Positions 33,085 through 45,788 of a stretch of DNA of 64,000 bases are shown in pieces; the stretch's first letter is position 1; each line of letters opens with the position of its first letter. The stretch spans positions 489,516,453 to 489,580,452 of the forward strand of contig CM060923.1 in NCBI GenBank assembly GCA_030737875.1, read 5' to 3'. Made by a program: the position numbers and the translations under genes. The notes beneath the pieces are model-generated. The model had not been told where the DNA came from. It did no database searches and was given only the letters and a program-made list of their open reading frames with translations. Source of the DNA: Allium sativum. Lineage: Eukaryota; Streptophyta; Magnoliopsida; Asparagales; Amaryllidaceae.

Positions 33085-34175
33085 AAAGCAAATCGAATAT
33101 GGTATTCGAAAGGAAAAATCGAATATGTTATTCGAAAGGAGAAATCGAATATGGTATTCGAAGTTAGTTAATCGAGTTAGTTATTCGAATAGAGTTAAAT
33201 GGAGTTAATCGATTAGAGTTAAATCAAATGAGTTGATCGAATATAGTTTATTCGAATAAAGAAAAGGAGTTAATCGAATATTAGTTATTCGAATGGAGTT
33301 AAATAGAGTTAATCGAATATAGTTCATTCGAATAGAGTAAAGGAGTTAATCGAATATAGTTTATTCGAATAGAGTTAGAGGAGTTATCGAATATAGTTTA
33401 TTCGACACGAGTTAAGTGAATTAGTTAAGTTAAACTAAGTGAATTAGTTAAGTGAATTGGTTAAGTTAACCAAAGTGAATTAGTCGAGTTAATCAAAGTG
33501 ATTAGTTCAATTAATCGAGATAAGCAAATCAAGTTTGGATAATCGAGTTGAATTTGTCAGTCGAGTTAATAAATTGAGTTAGTCAAACCAAGTAAAACCA
33601 GTTAAAGTTAAATAAGTTGAGTTGATCGGGTGGTTCGACCAAGTTAGTCGAGCCTAGTTAATCGAATCGAATTGGTCAAACCCAAGTAAGTCGAGTTAAG
33701 TTAGTCGAGCCTAGTTAATCGAATCGAATTGGTCGAACCAAGTAAGTCGAGTTAGTCGAGTCAAGTTAAGTTAGTCGAGTTAAGTTCGTCGAGTTAAAGT
33801 TATCGATGTTAGTTTCGTCAAAAAAAGTTATCGATGTTAGTTTCATCGAAAGAAGTTATCGATGTTAGTTTCATCGAAAGGAGTTATCGATGTTAGATCA
33901 TCGAAAGAAATAATCGATGTTAGTTTCATCGAAAGGAGTTATCGATGTTAGTTCCATCGAAGGGGGTTATCGATTATAGTTTAATCGAAGTGAGATTTTC
34001 AAATATGGAGTATTTGAAAGGAAGAGTTATCGAATATTAGTTATTCGAAGAGAGACTATCAAATATCGTTTATTCGAGAAGGAGATAATCGAATATAGGT
34101 TATTCGAAGAAGAGTTAATCAAATAGAGATTTCTTGAAGAGAGCAAATCGGCAAATTCGATTATATCGAATTCGG
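33085..34175. repeat. 1.1-kb array of degenerate TCGAATA/TTCGA repeats in S2
   Basis: Dozens of short units (about 17-30 bp) built from palindromic halves. Examples are TCGAATATAGTTTATTCGAA at 33240-33420, GTTAGTCGAGTTAA at 33460-33800 and GTTATCGATGTTAGTTTCATC at 33800-33970 (21-26-bp units). Units change gradually along the array. Confidence 0.85.
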
Positions 34176-36251
34176 GAAAGTACTTATACTTCCCAGTGTT
34201 TAAGTAGAGATTTATTTATTTATAAATAAATAAGTGTTAGGTTAATTATTCACTAATAAGAATAGAAGTTATAATTAAAGTTAGATAATTCGAAAGTAGG
34301 GATTATAACGTTATCGTTATAACCAATGTTTTAAATATAGAAGTGGACTAGTAAAATTGAATCCGAGAAAGGCGTAAAGAGGTTGTTAAAGAATAAAAGA
34401 TAAACTTTGACCATTTCGAAGTTATAAGGTTGTTCAGTTAAGGTCTGAGAGGTAATTATACCCCAACTTGAGTGACTTCCTTCTTGACTAAGAAATGGTA
34501 AGGTTTGATCGTAAAGGAGTTTTGGAAATGTTTTCCAAACTAGAGAATCAAAAATGTTTTCTGATAAAAGAAAATAAGAATTTAGAATATAGGGAAACAG
34601 GAGATAAGTAAATAAATGAACTAAAGAGATTTATGTTAAATGATGTTTGTTCGATAAAATTTCCATTTGGAAATAATATCGTTGTTTGCACACTTGTTTT
34701 CTTTGATAGTTAACTCACCGACTATCGAAGTTTTGACCATTTTAACGTTGTTAATATGGAGAGACCGGTTGGATTATTATCCAAAGAACCACTCTGTATT
34801 GGCATAAGCGTCGCGAATTATATATGTCAAAGATAATTGAAGACGGAGTAAAAATGCAAGGGCTATCCTGTTTACAGAATAGTGCCTTCGATTTGTCCAG
34901 TCCCAAGACAACTTGTATGGACGAAGGTCTGACAGAGTATATCTAATGGATCGCGTAAGTTGATCTGTTCAAACGTATTCACGTTTGGTGGCGGAGGAAT
35001 TCGTTTCTCTTAGCTGTATACCCGTGTTATTTTTGGATAAGTCAATTTGTGATTTGGCGGGTATGACGATGTGACATTTCTAAGTGAATGAAGATGGATG
35101 TCTGACAGAGTATTTCCAGACGATCACGTACATTGATTTCTTCAACCGTACCAAGAGTGGAAGCGGAGATGGAAACTTCTTTTAGCTGACACGTAATGTA
35201 TTGTTGTAAACGTCAATTAGTGATTTCGATGGATTTGACAATGTAGCATTCGAAGTGAATATGATGTAATGATAAAGCGTAGCTTCTAGCCTCATCTACC
35301 AGTAAATGACAGAAATCGGGCAAGCAGCATGGCTAAGTCGGTCGCACCGAAGTAGGGTGTATAATCACCTATCTAGTGAATATTCATTTGTTTTCTTAAA
35401 TCTATCAATGCTGTCCCATATATATACGGGAACGGTTGCTGATCCCAACCGTTGGTGATGTACATTCGATACACTCAAGCGAAATGAGTGGTCGGTCATG
35501 TGTGGCCGAGTTGCAAGATGTTCTTGTTGAACTCCAGTGTATCGTTCCTAGAGTACACTGATCGGAAGGTGGTTCCATACCTTGTCATAGTTGGAAATCC
35601 AATCATCCAATACGTGCTTGCGATTTTGATTGTATACTATATATGTAGTAACGTGAGATGCAAGCGTTTCTGCTAGATTGATATTTATCTGTACTTAGAC
35701 AATATTATAATATCAGAATGATATTGCTTTGAAAAGTTATTTGGATTCTCATAAGGGAAAAACCCGTTCCGTATTCACGGCGTGGTCTTATGAGATATCA
35801 TACCTGTTTAAATGATTTGTTTTACTCACACCAGTCCCATGACTGACCCGGAGTTTATTTTGTTGTTTTCCCTAAACTCTTGGGTGCCTAAATTTGTACG
35901 GGCAGTCAAGTAGTTCAGGATTTTACAGATATACTTGGAGAGCTTGGAGCAGGAGGCTTCAAGATCATATAGCCATAGTTATTTCCGCTGTGTTGTAAGT
36001 GCTGTACTCTGATAAGTGCTATTGTATACATAACTGTTATATTTCAAAGTTATGTTATCTATTATATGTTATTCGTTCCGCTGTGAGGTTCGTGTTACTC
36101 TGATGTTGTGTTCTTCTTCTTCTTCTATTCTAAGTTTCTATCTTATCTATTCTCACCTTCTAATTTCTTTCATTAATTACCGGGATTTTTCGATGTTTTG
36201 GTTATCAACATCGAGCTTACGTCGATAACCAAAGCCGCCGGAAATCCGGGT

Positions 36252-39200
36252 TACTACAAATCATATCTTTTTAGTTTGTTAACGAAATTCGATGAAATAG
36301 GAAACATCGTGACCACGAGGAGGCTCTCTACCATCTAGCAGAAGCCGCAGATTTTTCTGATCTTCCTACGATTTTTAGCACTACAAAACCAATGTGAGGA
36401 ATCTAAACTAAACCGTGTGAATGGAATCGTGTTGTATAAATTATATAAGCGAAGTGTAAATTATATACGCATTGTATACTTCATGTACATGTGTTGTATA
36501 AGTTATATTAGCGATGTATAAATTATACAAGCGTTGAATGAAACATATATGCATTGAATTGTGATGAAATGCAAGTGAATTATAGAAATTATATATATAT
36601 ATATATATATATACTCCCCTCGTCCACAGACCATGGATGATTTTTATTGCTTGTGATTGACGTGATATTATATGGTATGACGAATGGTTGGAAATAATTG
36701 TTTGTGGTTGATATTGTGGTTGAAAAATACCTTTGTGGTTGAAAAATACCTTTGTGGTTGAAAAATACCTTTATGGTTGAAAAATACCCTCTTGTGGTTG
36801 AAACAAATTAGAATAGGATTGTGGAATTGAAAATAAAACATGCCGTCTGCATGCGAACTAGATGCATGATCCCCATTGTCGAAAACCGCGAGGTTTTAAG
36901 GTAGAGCGAGGAGCCGTACTAGGGACGGTCCCGGTTTTAACTACCCTGCCGTTATGCTGCCGAAATTTTCTGAAATATTCATGTGTTAGAATAATTTTCA
37001 TTCGTTGAAATAAATTACATATGTTGAAACTAATATTCATGTGTTGAGTTGAAATTCATTCGTTGAATCGAAATTCATGTGTTGAATATTATTTGAATTT
37101 AAACAAATAGCCTTAGCGATAAAAACCACATTTTTATATATATACAAACTATAGAAAATATTCATGTGTTGAGTTGAAACTCATTCATTGAATCGAAATT
37201 CATGTGTTGAATATTATTTGAATTTAAACAAATAGCCTTAGCGATAAAAAAAATCACATTTTTATATATATACAAATTAAAGAAAATATTCATGTATTGA
37301 GTTGAAATTCATTCGTTGAATCGAAATTCATGTGTTGAATATTATTTGAATTTAAACAAATAGCCTTAGCGATAAAAAATCACATTTTTATATATATACA
37401 AACTATAGAGAATATTCATGTGTTGAGTTGAAATTCATTCGTTGAATCGAAATTCCTGTGTTGAATATTATTTGAATTTAAACAAATAGCCTTAGCGATA
37501 AAAACCACATTTTTATATATATACAAACTATATAAAATATTCATGTGTTGAGTTGAAATTCATTCGTTGAATCGAAATTCATGTGTCGAATATTATTTGA
37601 ATTTAAACAAATAGCCTTAGCGATAAAAACCACATTTTTATATATATACAAACTATAGAGAATATTCATGTGTTGAATTGAAATTCATTAGTTGAATTGA
37701 AATTCATGTGTTGAATGTTATCGTATTTTAAAATAAAATGAATAGACAATAAAAACTACATCTTTATTGTGAATATGAAGTGTTAAAAACATTCACGTGT
37801 TGAATAAATATTTTTGATGATAAAAATATTTCTTTTATCATGTATACGCTTTGATAAAAATACACACGTGTTGAAATAAATAATAGTTCGCTAGAAATGT
37901 TATTATTAGCTTTGTTCTGCATATATATATACATGTGTTGAACAGGGAAAATGGATTAGCTGTAGAGTAAAGAAATAATTTGCGTGCCCGACAAATAGGT
38001 AAACCTTGATGAGTTGGTTGCGCAATTTTATTTTTATATCAACCCTTGTGAATGCCATTGGATGCGGAGTGCTGGTTATTCTGTGTGAAATAATAAACAT
38101 CGCCATAGGATAGTAATAATTAATTTTGAACTACACTACATGGCATACTTTTTGACGATAGGCATACTTCATCATATTCCACATAAGCAATTGGAGCTTG
38201 TGTGACGAGGTGGAAGATTTACCATACGAGCGAGAGGCTTGTATGGCGATGATTTTATACTACAGGTTGAACTGATGACTGATATGGACTATATAAAATA
38301 TAACGATAAATTGCCAGATTTATAAAAACCCCACACGGGTCTGGAGTTGACAATAATCACGTCTCTCTAGTTATTAGATACGGCACATGGACTATTTATT
38401 TCCACACGGAGCGGGGTGACGAGAATTTATTCTCTGGAGTTATTATCTATACACTCTCCCCCGTAAACACCAGAATATATCACTATAAATATGTGGATGC
38501 TTTATAGGATTTATTGGGTACCTAACACGGCCCAATAAATTTCCAAACCCCTTCCCATACAAAGGAGGTTATGGCGAAATTTTTCGAAATATTAAGGCGT
38601 TAGTGAAATATTTGAAGTGAAAACGAAGTTGAAATTAATGAATGAACTATATTTGAAATTATAGAATGAACTATATTTATATATATAAACATAAATATAA
38701 TTAAAAGGAATCGAAGCCGTGCAGTTCGTGTTTCGGAATCGTAATTTGAAACGATTAGTACGAGAAATCCGACCATCGGATTTTCCCGAAACCGCAACCG
38801 CTGGGTTCGCCTTGGAAATATCTTTCCAACGGCACCAACCTTGTAAAAATCCAACGGTTGGATTGTCTGGAATGTTTAATTCAAATCTGAGGAAAAACAG
38901 CGCCAGAATCGTTTATATTTATATATAAATATAAATATAATTAAATTAAATCGAATAACGATGCTGCAGTTCGAATTTTGAAACCGTATCTTCAAACAAC
39001 TAGTGTGGGAGATCCGAACGTCGGATTTTCACGAAACTGGAACCGTTGGGTTCGCTTTGGGAATATCTTCCCTCTGATATAGACTTTGTAGAAACCCAAC
39101 GATTAGATTTTCCGATATGTGTAAAAAAAATTAGGGGAAAAACAGCGCCAGTGCCACGACACGACCTGAAACGTCGTTTAATTAAATATAGCCATTTTTA

Positions 39201-41188
39201 AATAAATAAAAATGGTGAAAAATCGTTATAAAATATTATAAGCAACATAGATTGGGAATAAACCAATTTGGCTTGATCTGTCTGATATTTGATGGTTGTA
39301 TGTGTTTGACACGAAAATAACACTAAAGAACTGAAATATGGATGTCGAATAATATAACCATGGAAAGAATTGATTTAAATTCTAATTACGTGAATTATTT
39401 GAAAAGGCCGAGCTAACCCTCATTTCAAATAATTGATCAAGCGATTCAAATTTGAAAATACAAAGACGATTCAAGACCGACGATCTTCGTATCGGTTGGA
39501 TGGGCGCTGCTGAGGTTCCTGACCGGAGTAGCTACCGTGAAGGAACGGAAGTAGTAGCCGTCTGAACGTATGTGTTGATTGTACGGATATACGAGGAATT
39601 TGACGCCTCCAGTTTCGTTCAAACCCAGAACGGACTTGTAAATGGACTGTGTGTCTGACATTGGATTTTGTTCTATACTGATTGATCTCTATTAAATATA
39701 TATCTGTTTGGCGGTGGAGAATTTATTTTTTTGCTTAACGCCCTTCTCTGAGACGTACGAGCTCAGAGGTTATATATCGATAGAAATCAGTCGTATGGAG
39801 TGGACTGCCTATGTGGCATGCCAAGATGCTGTGATCAAGGCTTCTGTTGCAAAGCAAAGTCTTCTGTTGGATGATCAAAGCACGACCTACATAGCCTGAC
39901 TTTGTGTATAGCGTGGATTCGCGAGCCTCACACCTCGGTATGAGTTAAAAACGGGATAAGGACTGCAGGGAGAGCACGATGTTTCTTTCTAGCTATGGTG
40001 GTGTCAGTGACCTACCAGCCCTGACATTTATATCTATTTTTCACCTATGTGGTTGTTGGAATGCGAGGCGCCTCGATTATAGGTCTGTAAGGACCGGGAA
40101 ACGTGTGTTCAGGAATTGCCAATCCTCAAACGTAAGAGAGGACCGGCCCTGAAGATCCAGGGGTTACCCAGAGTGTGTAGTCCTGAGGCATTTGCTAGAA
40201 TGTCTCAAAGAAGAGAGGAGCTTTCCCCTTGCCTCGACTCATGACGGAAATCCAATTTCCAATACGAGATAACGGATTCGATTGTAACTTATATATGGCG
40301 ACATAGTGGAATGCGACGCTCATGTCGCCTATGATTGATATTTATGATGCTATTCATTTTTGAAACATATATGCACTAGTAATAATACCAAATGATTTTG
40401 CTTTACATGTATCAAGCATATTTGGCCATTATAAGGTAAAACTCTATCCTCCGGCTTGCGTTGCATTGTATGATGGGACTTGAGTCTTATAATGGCTTCA
40501 TTCTTTTTAAAAGCATTGCGTTGTTTTAAAGAATTTATTTTGTTTTAAATGCACTAGCAATCAGTGGAGTAAACCCGTTCCGCGAAACTGGTGTGGTCCT
40601 ATGATTTGCTTATTACTGTTGTTTTAAATTGTTAAATAGATTTCTCATACCAGCCCCCATGACTGACTCGTTGCTTGTTTCACTTTGCAAACGCGGGTGC
40701 CCTTATTTTCACACGGGCAGCCTAGTTCACAGGTGACAGGTTGTTTTTGGCTCTGCACTGTTGCATAGAGTGCATTTTGGCTCATGGCGAGGCTGACTTC
40801 ACAGAGATGACTTTGACATTTTCCGCCATTATTGTACTTATATTATGATTCCGCCACAGGCGATGCAGACTGCTTTACTTTCAGTACTTATTATCATATG
40901 TATATGTACCGCCTTCGGCGAAGTAGACTGATACCCTCATTATGTCTCACTGCATGTATATATTCCGCCTCTGGCGATGGTGACTGATCACTTCCCATTT
41001 ATTTACTAAGTTATATCCTACGTTGTGCTATTCTGATGTTGTTACATGTTGTGATTCCGCTGTCATATCCATGTAAAATTATTCTATTTATTGTTTTTGC
41101 TATTATCTGTTCTCTGCTATGATGATTGATGTGTTATATTCCAATGATTATCCTTAATACCGTTAGCACGGATTTTGGGATCGTCACA
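36252..41188 (+). repeat. 5' LTR of element B, part 2
   Basis: Aligns with 47055-51984. Includes a (TA)n tract at 36590, repeats of GTGGTTGAAAAATACC (36715-36800), six ~125-bp tandem units, and the terminal part ending TCGTCACA. Small frames here (36858-37040, 37906-38106, 38600-38928, 39446-39899) recur at the same places in the other LTR and are not genes. Confidence 0.92.
37034..37740. repeat. six ~125-bp tandem repeats in the B 5' LTR
   Basis: Each unit has ATTCATGTGTTGAGTTGAAA, TTCATTCGTTGAATCGAAA, AATTTAAACAAATAGCCTTA and a TTTTTATATATATAC tail. Six copies are also present in the 3' LTR (47832-48545). Confidence 0.93.
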
Positions 41189-41190
41189 GT

Positions 41191-41208
41191 TGGTATCAAA
41201 GCTTTGGT
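41191..41208 (+). other. primer-binding site of element B
   Basis: TGGTATCAAAGCTTTGGT begins two bases after the LTR end. It corresponds to the initiator-tRNA-Met site TGGTATCAGAGC with one change, as is usual in chromoviruses. Confidence 0.85.
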
Positions 41209-41445
41209 TAACCTTAGTTCCGGGATCTAACACATTAAACACCTCGTCAGAATAGAATCGGTAAGGTTCTAAGGCGAGTAGCTCATTAGAGATAGGATTA
41301 GCGATGTCCTAGAATGAGCTAAGCAGATTAGCAAAACAATTTGATCAGTACATCATTACCTTTCCTTATGTTCCCTTGCTTTATCATATATGAAAATTAT
41401 CAAATCTGTGAGCTTGACTCTTTTCTTGCTTATACAGTACTCTCT

Positions 41446-42380
41446 ATGATGGCTACACGAGCAACAACAGCTAGAGGAGGCCGTGGAGGTCGAGCAGGAG
41501 TAGCAGGGGGACGGGGGAATATCCCCGTAGTTGAGGAGGCCCTATTATTCAGCCTCCAGCACCCCAGGACTTTGAGCTAGACAGAGTAGCGAAGAGGTAT
41601 AGGAACCTAGGGGGAAACCCTTTTCCTTCCTTGGTACAGTGACAGAGGCTATTGCTTGGTTGAAGACCTGTGAAAAGATCTTTGAAGGCATGGGATTAGG
41701 GACCAACAACAAAGCACGACTAGGTATTTGGCTCCTACAGGAGGAAGCAGAGTTATGGTGGGATGCCATCACCTCAGAGGATGCAGCAGGCACTGTTAGG
41801 ACCTGGGAGCAATTCAAGGCCATGTTCAACGAGAAGTTTGTGCCTGAGCAAGCCTTAGAGAGGATGCGAGAGCAGTTTGCTAATCTCCAGCAGGGAGATC
41901 TCTCTATCCAAGATTACCTCAATGAATTCACTCAGTTGTCGCATTATGCCCCAGAGCTTATTATGACTAACAAAGCTAAGAACAAGAGGTTTATATTTGG
42001 GCTATAGCGCAAGTACTATGACAGAGCCATGAGCAACATCAAACTCTCATTCTCAGAATTAGTAGAAATGGCTTGCAATTATGAAGATATGGATGAAAGA
42101 CACTGCAACCAAGACCACGCCCAAAGCCAAGCTGGAAATAAGCGCAAAGCTTCAGCAGATCAGCCAGAGTCTAGCATTACAGCGGCCGCTACTCAGAAAT
42201 CTGGGAAGATCCCCAAAGGAAATTGCTACAACTGCGGGAAGTCAGGACATTTTTCTAATGTGTGCAAATCCCCGAGGAAACCAAAGGCAAATCCAGACCA
42301 TAGCTCAGCCGAGTGCTACAACTACCATAAGAAAGGGCACTATAGCAGGAATTATCCTCTGAAGCAGAATGCACAAGTGG
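41446..42380 (+). pseudogene. gag: gag of element B, broken
   Basis: The ATG at 41446 starts a Gly/Arg/Ala-rich N-terminus. Around 41535-41640 the reading moves through frame 0 into frame 2, so at least two indels are present. Frame 2 then gives the retrotransposon capsid: TEAIAWLKTCEKIFEGMGL, ELWWDAI, TWEQFKAMFNEKFVP, and QQGDLSIQDYLNEFTQLS. A TAG at 42005 interrupts it. A zinc knuckle CYNCGKSGHFSNVC (42224-42265) is intact (C-x2-C-x4-H-x4-C). A second one downstream has lost two cysteines to Tyr (CYNYHKKGHYSRNY). Gag would coat and package the element RNA. The frameshifts and stop prevent a normal product. Confidence 0.88.
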
Positions 42381-43036
42381 CTCATGTGTATGATGGGGAG
42401 AACCCGCCAGCTATCACCGATGGATCAGGTAAACCCGATGTCTTGGGAGGTACCCTTACCATTAAAAATATTCCTGTTTCTGTACTTTTTGATACTGGTG
42501 CATCACGTAGCTTCATTTCTAGTAACACTGTTAGTAAGTTAAAGTTAAAAGTAAGAAGTCTAAAGGAACCAAATAAAGTTCAAAACCCGATAGGAGGCTC
42601 TGTCGCTCTCAGTTCGTATTGTAGGGTGCCTATCTCTTATTCTTTCTACAAGTTCTCTTTTGATTTAATCATCATGCATTTTACCGAATTTGATGTCATA
42701 CTCGGACTAGACTGGTTGACAAAATATAAGGCCGAAGTTAGATGTGCCGAAAGAATCGTTAAAGTTGAAACAAAAGTTGGGCATATCACCATACCATGTC
42801 TCGGTTCAGATCCAAATAGAGAAGAATTTTGGTCTTCTTCGGAAGTTACTCCCACTTCATTAGAAAAGATATCGGTCGTTAAAAACTATGCGGATGTGTT
42901 TGAAGAAGAAGAAAACTTACCGCCGCAAAGGGAAATTGAATTTAGAATAGATCTAGTTCCTAACGCCCGACCAGTAGTGCATCCAATTAGAAGAATGGCC
43001 CCGAAAGAAAAAGAAGAGTTAGGTAGTCAAACCTGA
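42381..43036 (+). pseudogene. protease region of element B
   Basis: Continues in gag frame 2 without a break. VSVLFDTGASRSFIS places the catalytic Asp of a retropepsin at 42491, and FDVILGLDWLTKY supplies the second conserved part. A linker follows (about residues 240-335 of this frame) with YADVFEEEENLPP and the EIEFRIDLVPNARPVVHPIR stretch that leads into reverse transcriptase. The frame stops at a TGA at 43034, where relatives continue directly into RT. The protease core itself is intact. Confidence 0.88.
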
Positions 43037-44190
43037 GAATTGCTTTGGAAAGGTCTGATCAGACTGAGCTTTTCAGCTTGGGGAGCAGCAGTAGTATTTT
43101 TCCCGAAATCAGACAGTACTCTAAGACTTTGTGTTGATTACCGAGATCTCAATAAGCAGACACTGAAGAAAAAATATCCCTTGCCTCGAATAAACGACCT
43201 ATTAGATCAATTAAATGGATCAACAGTATTCTCTAGAATGGACCTAGCTACAGGTTTCCACCAATTACGTATAACAGAAGACTGTGTTCCTTTGACAGCC
43301 TTCAGGGGCCCCAATTTATTCTACAAATGGTTAGTAATGCCGTTCGGCTTGTGTAATGCTCCGACATACTTCGTCGATCTTATGAACAGGGTGTTCCGTG
43401 GTGTATTGAATAAATTTGTTCTAGTCTTCATCGGTGACATTTTAATCTACTCCAAGTCGGAAGGCGAACATGCAAAGCATTTAGAGCAAGTGTTGAAAAT
43501 TCTAAGGAGAAATGTCTTGAAAGCTAAATTTTCTAAATGTGTCTTCTGGCAGGATGAAGTTAAGTTCCTAGGCCATGTCGTATCAAAAAAAGGGATTGCT
43601 GTAGATCCAAGCAAAATTACAGCGATTCAGAACTGGAAACAACCTACTACCCCCACAGAAGTTCGAAGTTTCCTTGAATTGTCTAGTTACTATCGGAAAT
43701 TCATTCAGGATTTTTCAAAGATATCTGGTGTATTGACAAAGCTTACAAAGAAACATGAGAAATTCAAATGGACTCCCGAATGTGAAGAAGCTTTCCAGGA
43801 GCTGAAACTGAAATTGACAACTGCTCCAGTATTGACAATTATAGAAGGAAACCAAGACTTGATTGTATGGAAAGACGCTTCTATCAGAGGGCTAGGCGCA
43901 GTATTAATGCAAAAAGGCCAAGTGGTCGCTTATGCCAGCCGTCAGCTGAAGCCGCATGAAAGAAACTATGCAACTCATGATTTTGAGTTATTAGCTATCG
44001 TGTTTGCTTTATGAATCTGGAGGCATTATTTACTAGGCGAGAAGTTCGAACTATTTACCGATCATCAATCCTTGAAATATCTATTCACTCAGAAAGATCT
44101 AAACTTGAGACAACAACGTTGGTTAGAATTCCTTGCAGCATACGATTTTGAGATTCTATACACTCCAGGGAAAGCCAATGTTTCGCAGAT
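43037..44190 (+). pseudogene. pol: reverse transcriptase and RNase H of element B, catalytic Asp lost
   Basis: Same frame after the TGA. RT motifs in order: [57 protein letters not shown] (first catalytic Asp), [14 protein letters not shown], and [14 protein letters not shown]. Relatives have FIDD at the last site; here the first Asp of the pair is Gly (GGT, 43433-43435), which should abolish polymerase activity. RNase H follows: [25 protein letters not shown], then a TGA at 44012, then [17 protein letters not shown] and [14 protein letters not shown] one-base loss near 44186 moves the reading to frame 1, where the family ADALSRK motif is found. RT would copy the RNA to DNA and RNase H would remove the RNA; neither product can be complete here. 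Confidence 0.9.
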
Positions 44191-45435
44191 GCGCTTAGCC
44201 GAAAGAATGAGATCATCGCCAGTTTTATCATTACTTCTTCCTTAGAAGATAAGATTACTATTCTACAGAAAGACGATGAATTTATAAAAAGGATTAGCCA
44301 GCGGACCCGAGAAGGAAAACCCTCAGATTTTAGCCTAGATAGCCAAGGGGTTCTAAGATTAAGAGGGCGAATTTGTGTGCCAGAAATTCCTGAGCTCAGA
44401 AGGGAAGTGCTTGATGAATGTCACAAGTCCAAACTCAGTATCCATCCCGGTGTGAGCAAAATGTATAACGATATCAAGCGCACTTTCTGGTGGAGGGCTT
44501 TGAAAAGAGATATTTCATTATATGTTAGCAGGTGCTCCACTTGTCAGCTAGTTAAGAGCGATCAGCAGAAATTGGCTAGATTATTACAACCATTAGAAAT
44601 TCCAGGATGGAAGTGGAAGCAAATTTCGATGGACTTCATTGATGGTTTGCCTCGAACTAAGAAAGGAAACGACAATATATGGGTGATCGTAGATCGCTTC
44701 ACGAAGACTGCCCATTTCATACCTGTCCGATCCAACAGAATGGCTCAAAGTTTAGCATAGATTTACTTCAAAGAAATAGTTAAACAACATGGAGTGCCGC
44801 TCAATATAGTCAGTGATAGAGATCCCCTATTTACTAGCAAATTCTGGGAAGCATTCCAGAATGAATTGGGAACCAAATTGAATCTAAGCACCGCTTATCA
44901 CCCTCAGACAGACGGCCAAACTGAGCAAGTGAATAGAATTCTAGAAGATTTACTACAGGCTTGCGTTATCGATTTTGGAGCCTCATGGGAAGATTACTTA
45001 CATTTAGCCGAATTCTCTTATAACAATAGCTATCAAGCAAGTTTGGGAATGTCTCCATTTGAAGCATTATACGGTAGACCGTGCAGATCTCCCGCATGTT
45101 GGGTAGAACCTGGCAACAGACTTGTGTTAGGGCCCGATATGATTCGAGAAGCATCAGATAAAGTCGATTTCATTAAGAAGCGATTGAAAACCGCACAAAG
45201 CCGACAGAAAAGTTATGCTGATGCGAGGAGAAGAGACTTGTCATTTTCCATTGGCGATTATGTTTATTTAAGAGTTTCTCCGATGCGAGGAGTAATCAGA
45301 TTTGGCAAAACTGGGAAGTTGGCACCGAGATTTATTGGTCCCTTTCCTATACTTGAATGGATTGGAACTCTTGCATATAGGGTTTCATTACCTGATTGGT
45401 TGCCTGGTGTACATGACGTGTTCCACGTGTCTTAA
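44191..45435 (+). pseudogene. integrase of element B, broken
   Basis: Frame 1. The zinc-binding HHCC region has CHKSKLSIHPG and YVSRCSTCQLVK (about 44416-44560). The catalytic core keeps all three acidic residues: Asp in SMDFIDGLP (44626-44652), Asp in IVSDRDPLFTSKFW (44806-44850) and Glu in NRILEDLLQ (44932-44958). Conserved YHPQTDGQTEQVN and SYNNSYQASLGMSPFEALYG parts follow, then the GPF-type C-terminal region LAPRFIGPFPILEWIGTLAY. One TAG (44758) breaks the core between the first and second Asp, and a TAA at 45433 separates it from the chromodomain. Integrase would insert the DNA copy into the genome. Confidence 0.9.
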
Positions 45436-45687
45436 CTCAGAAAACATGTTCATGATCCAGATCTTGTTGTAGAAGAAGCAGCGCAATAGGATATAGACAT
45501 AACTCCAGAATTAGTGCTCAGAAGAGAGCCATTAAAGATTGTTGGCAAAGAAACTAGAGAGCTAAGGAGAAAAAAGATTCATTTAGTCAAGGTGCAGTGG
45601 AGTAGTGATCCTAGCGAGTGTACTTGGGAGACTGAGGAAAGCATTAAACAAGCCTACCCCAAATGCAGAGTAGACATCTCTGACTAA
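45436..45687 (+). pseudogene. chromodomain tail of element B integrase
   Basis: In integrase frame after a TAA at 45433. The first half carries another stop (TAG at 45487). The second half has a chromodomain: LKIVGKETRELRRKKIHLVK, VQWSSDPSECTWETEESI and KQAYPKCRV, then TAA at 45685. The VxW...TWE core matches the chromodomain of plant chromoviruses, which steers integration to heterochromatin through modified histones. Its presence assigns the element to the chromoviruses. Confidence 0.82.
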
Positions 45688-45773
45688 CTCCGGTGCAAGG
45701 TACCTTTACAACACTTTGCATTTACATTTTATTTCCTACTTTGCTGTTATTTCCTTTTCGAGGACGAAAAGTT

Positions 45774-45788
45774 TTAAGTGGGGGAGAT
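45774..45788 (+). other. polypurine tract of element B
   Basis: TTAAGTGGGGGAGAT lies directly before the TG of the 3' LTR; this is the usual primer site for plus-strand DNA synthesis. Confidence 0.8.

Larger units (their letters stand above)
30302..36251 (+). mobile_element. solo LTR S2, 5950 bp
   Basis: Starts TGTAGTGACCCGC and ends GGGTTACTACA, flanked by AATCA at 30297-30301 and 36252-36256. No primer site, polypurine tract or gag-pol domain inside. Related at a distance to the B and S1 LTRs (CAGAATTCAACGAAACCAG at 31037, a CATGACTGACCCG block at 35835, and ACAAAGGAGGTTATGGCGAA at about 32868). A TATA-like TATAAATA is at 31374-31381. A solo LTR of nearly 6 kb is exceptionally long. Frames such as 31711-31977 and 32818-33012 match no known protein. 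Confidence 0.9.

Noticed and set aside
30302..36251. S2 as a full-length retrotransposon instead of a solo LTR
   Set aside because: No internal LTR pair, primer site, polypurine tract or gag-pol motif was found; TG...CA ends and TSD fit a single LTR.
38600..38928. Overlapping frames recurring at 49396-49724
   Set aside because: Same position in the two LTRs of element B on both strands; LTR sequence, not a gene.
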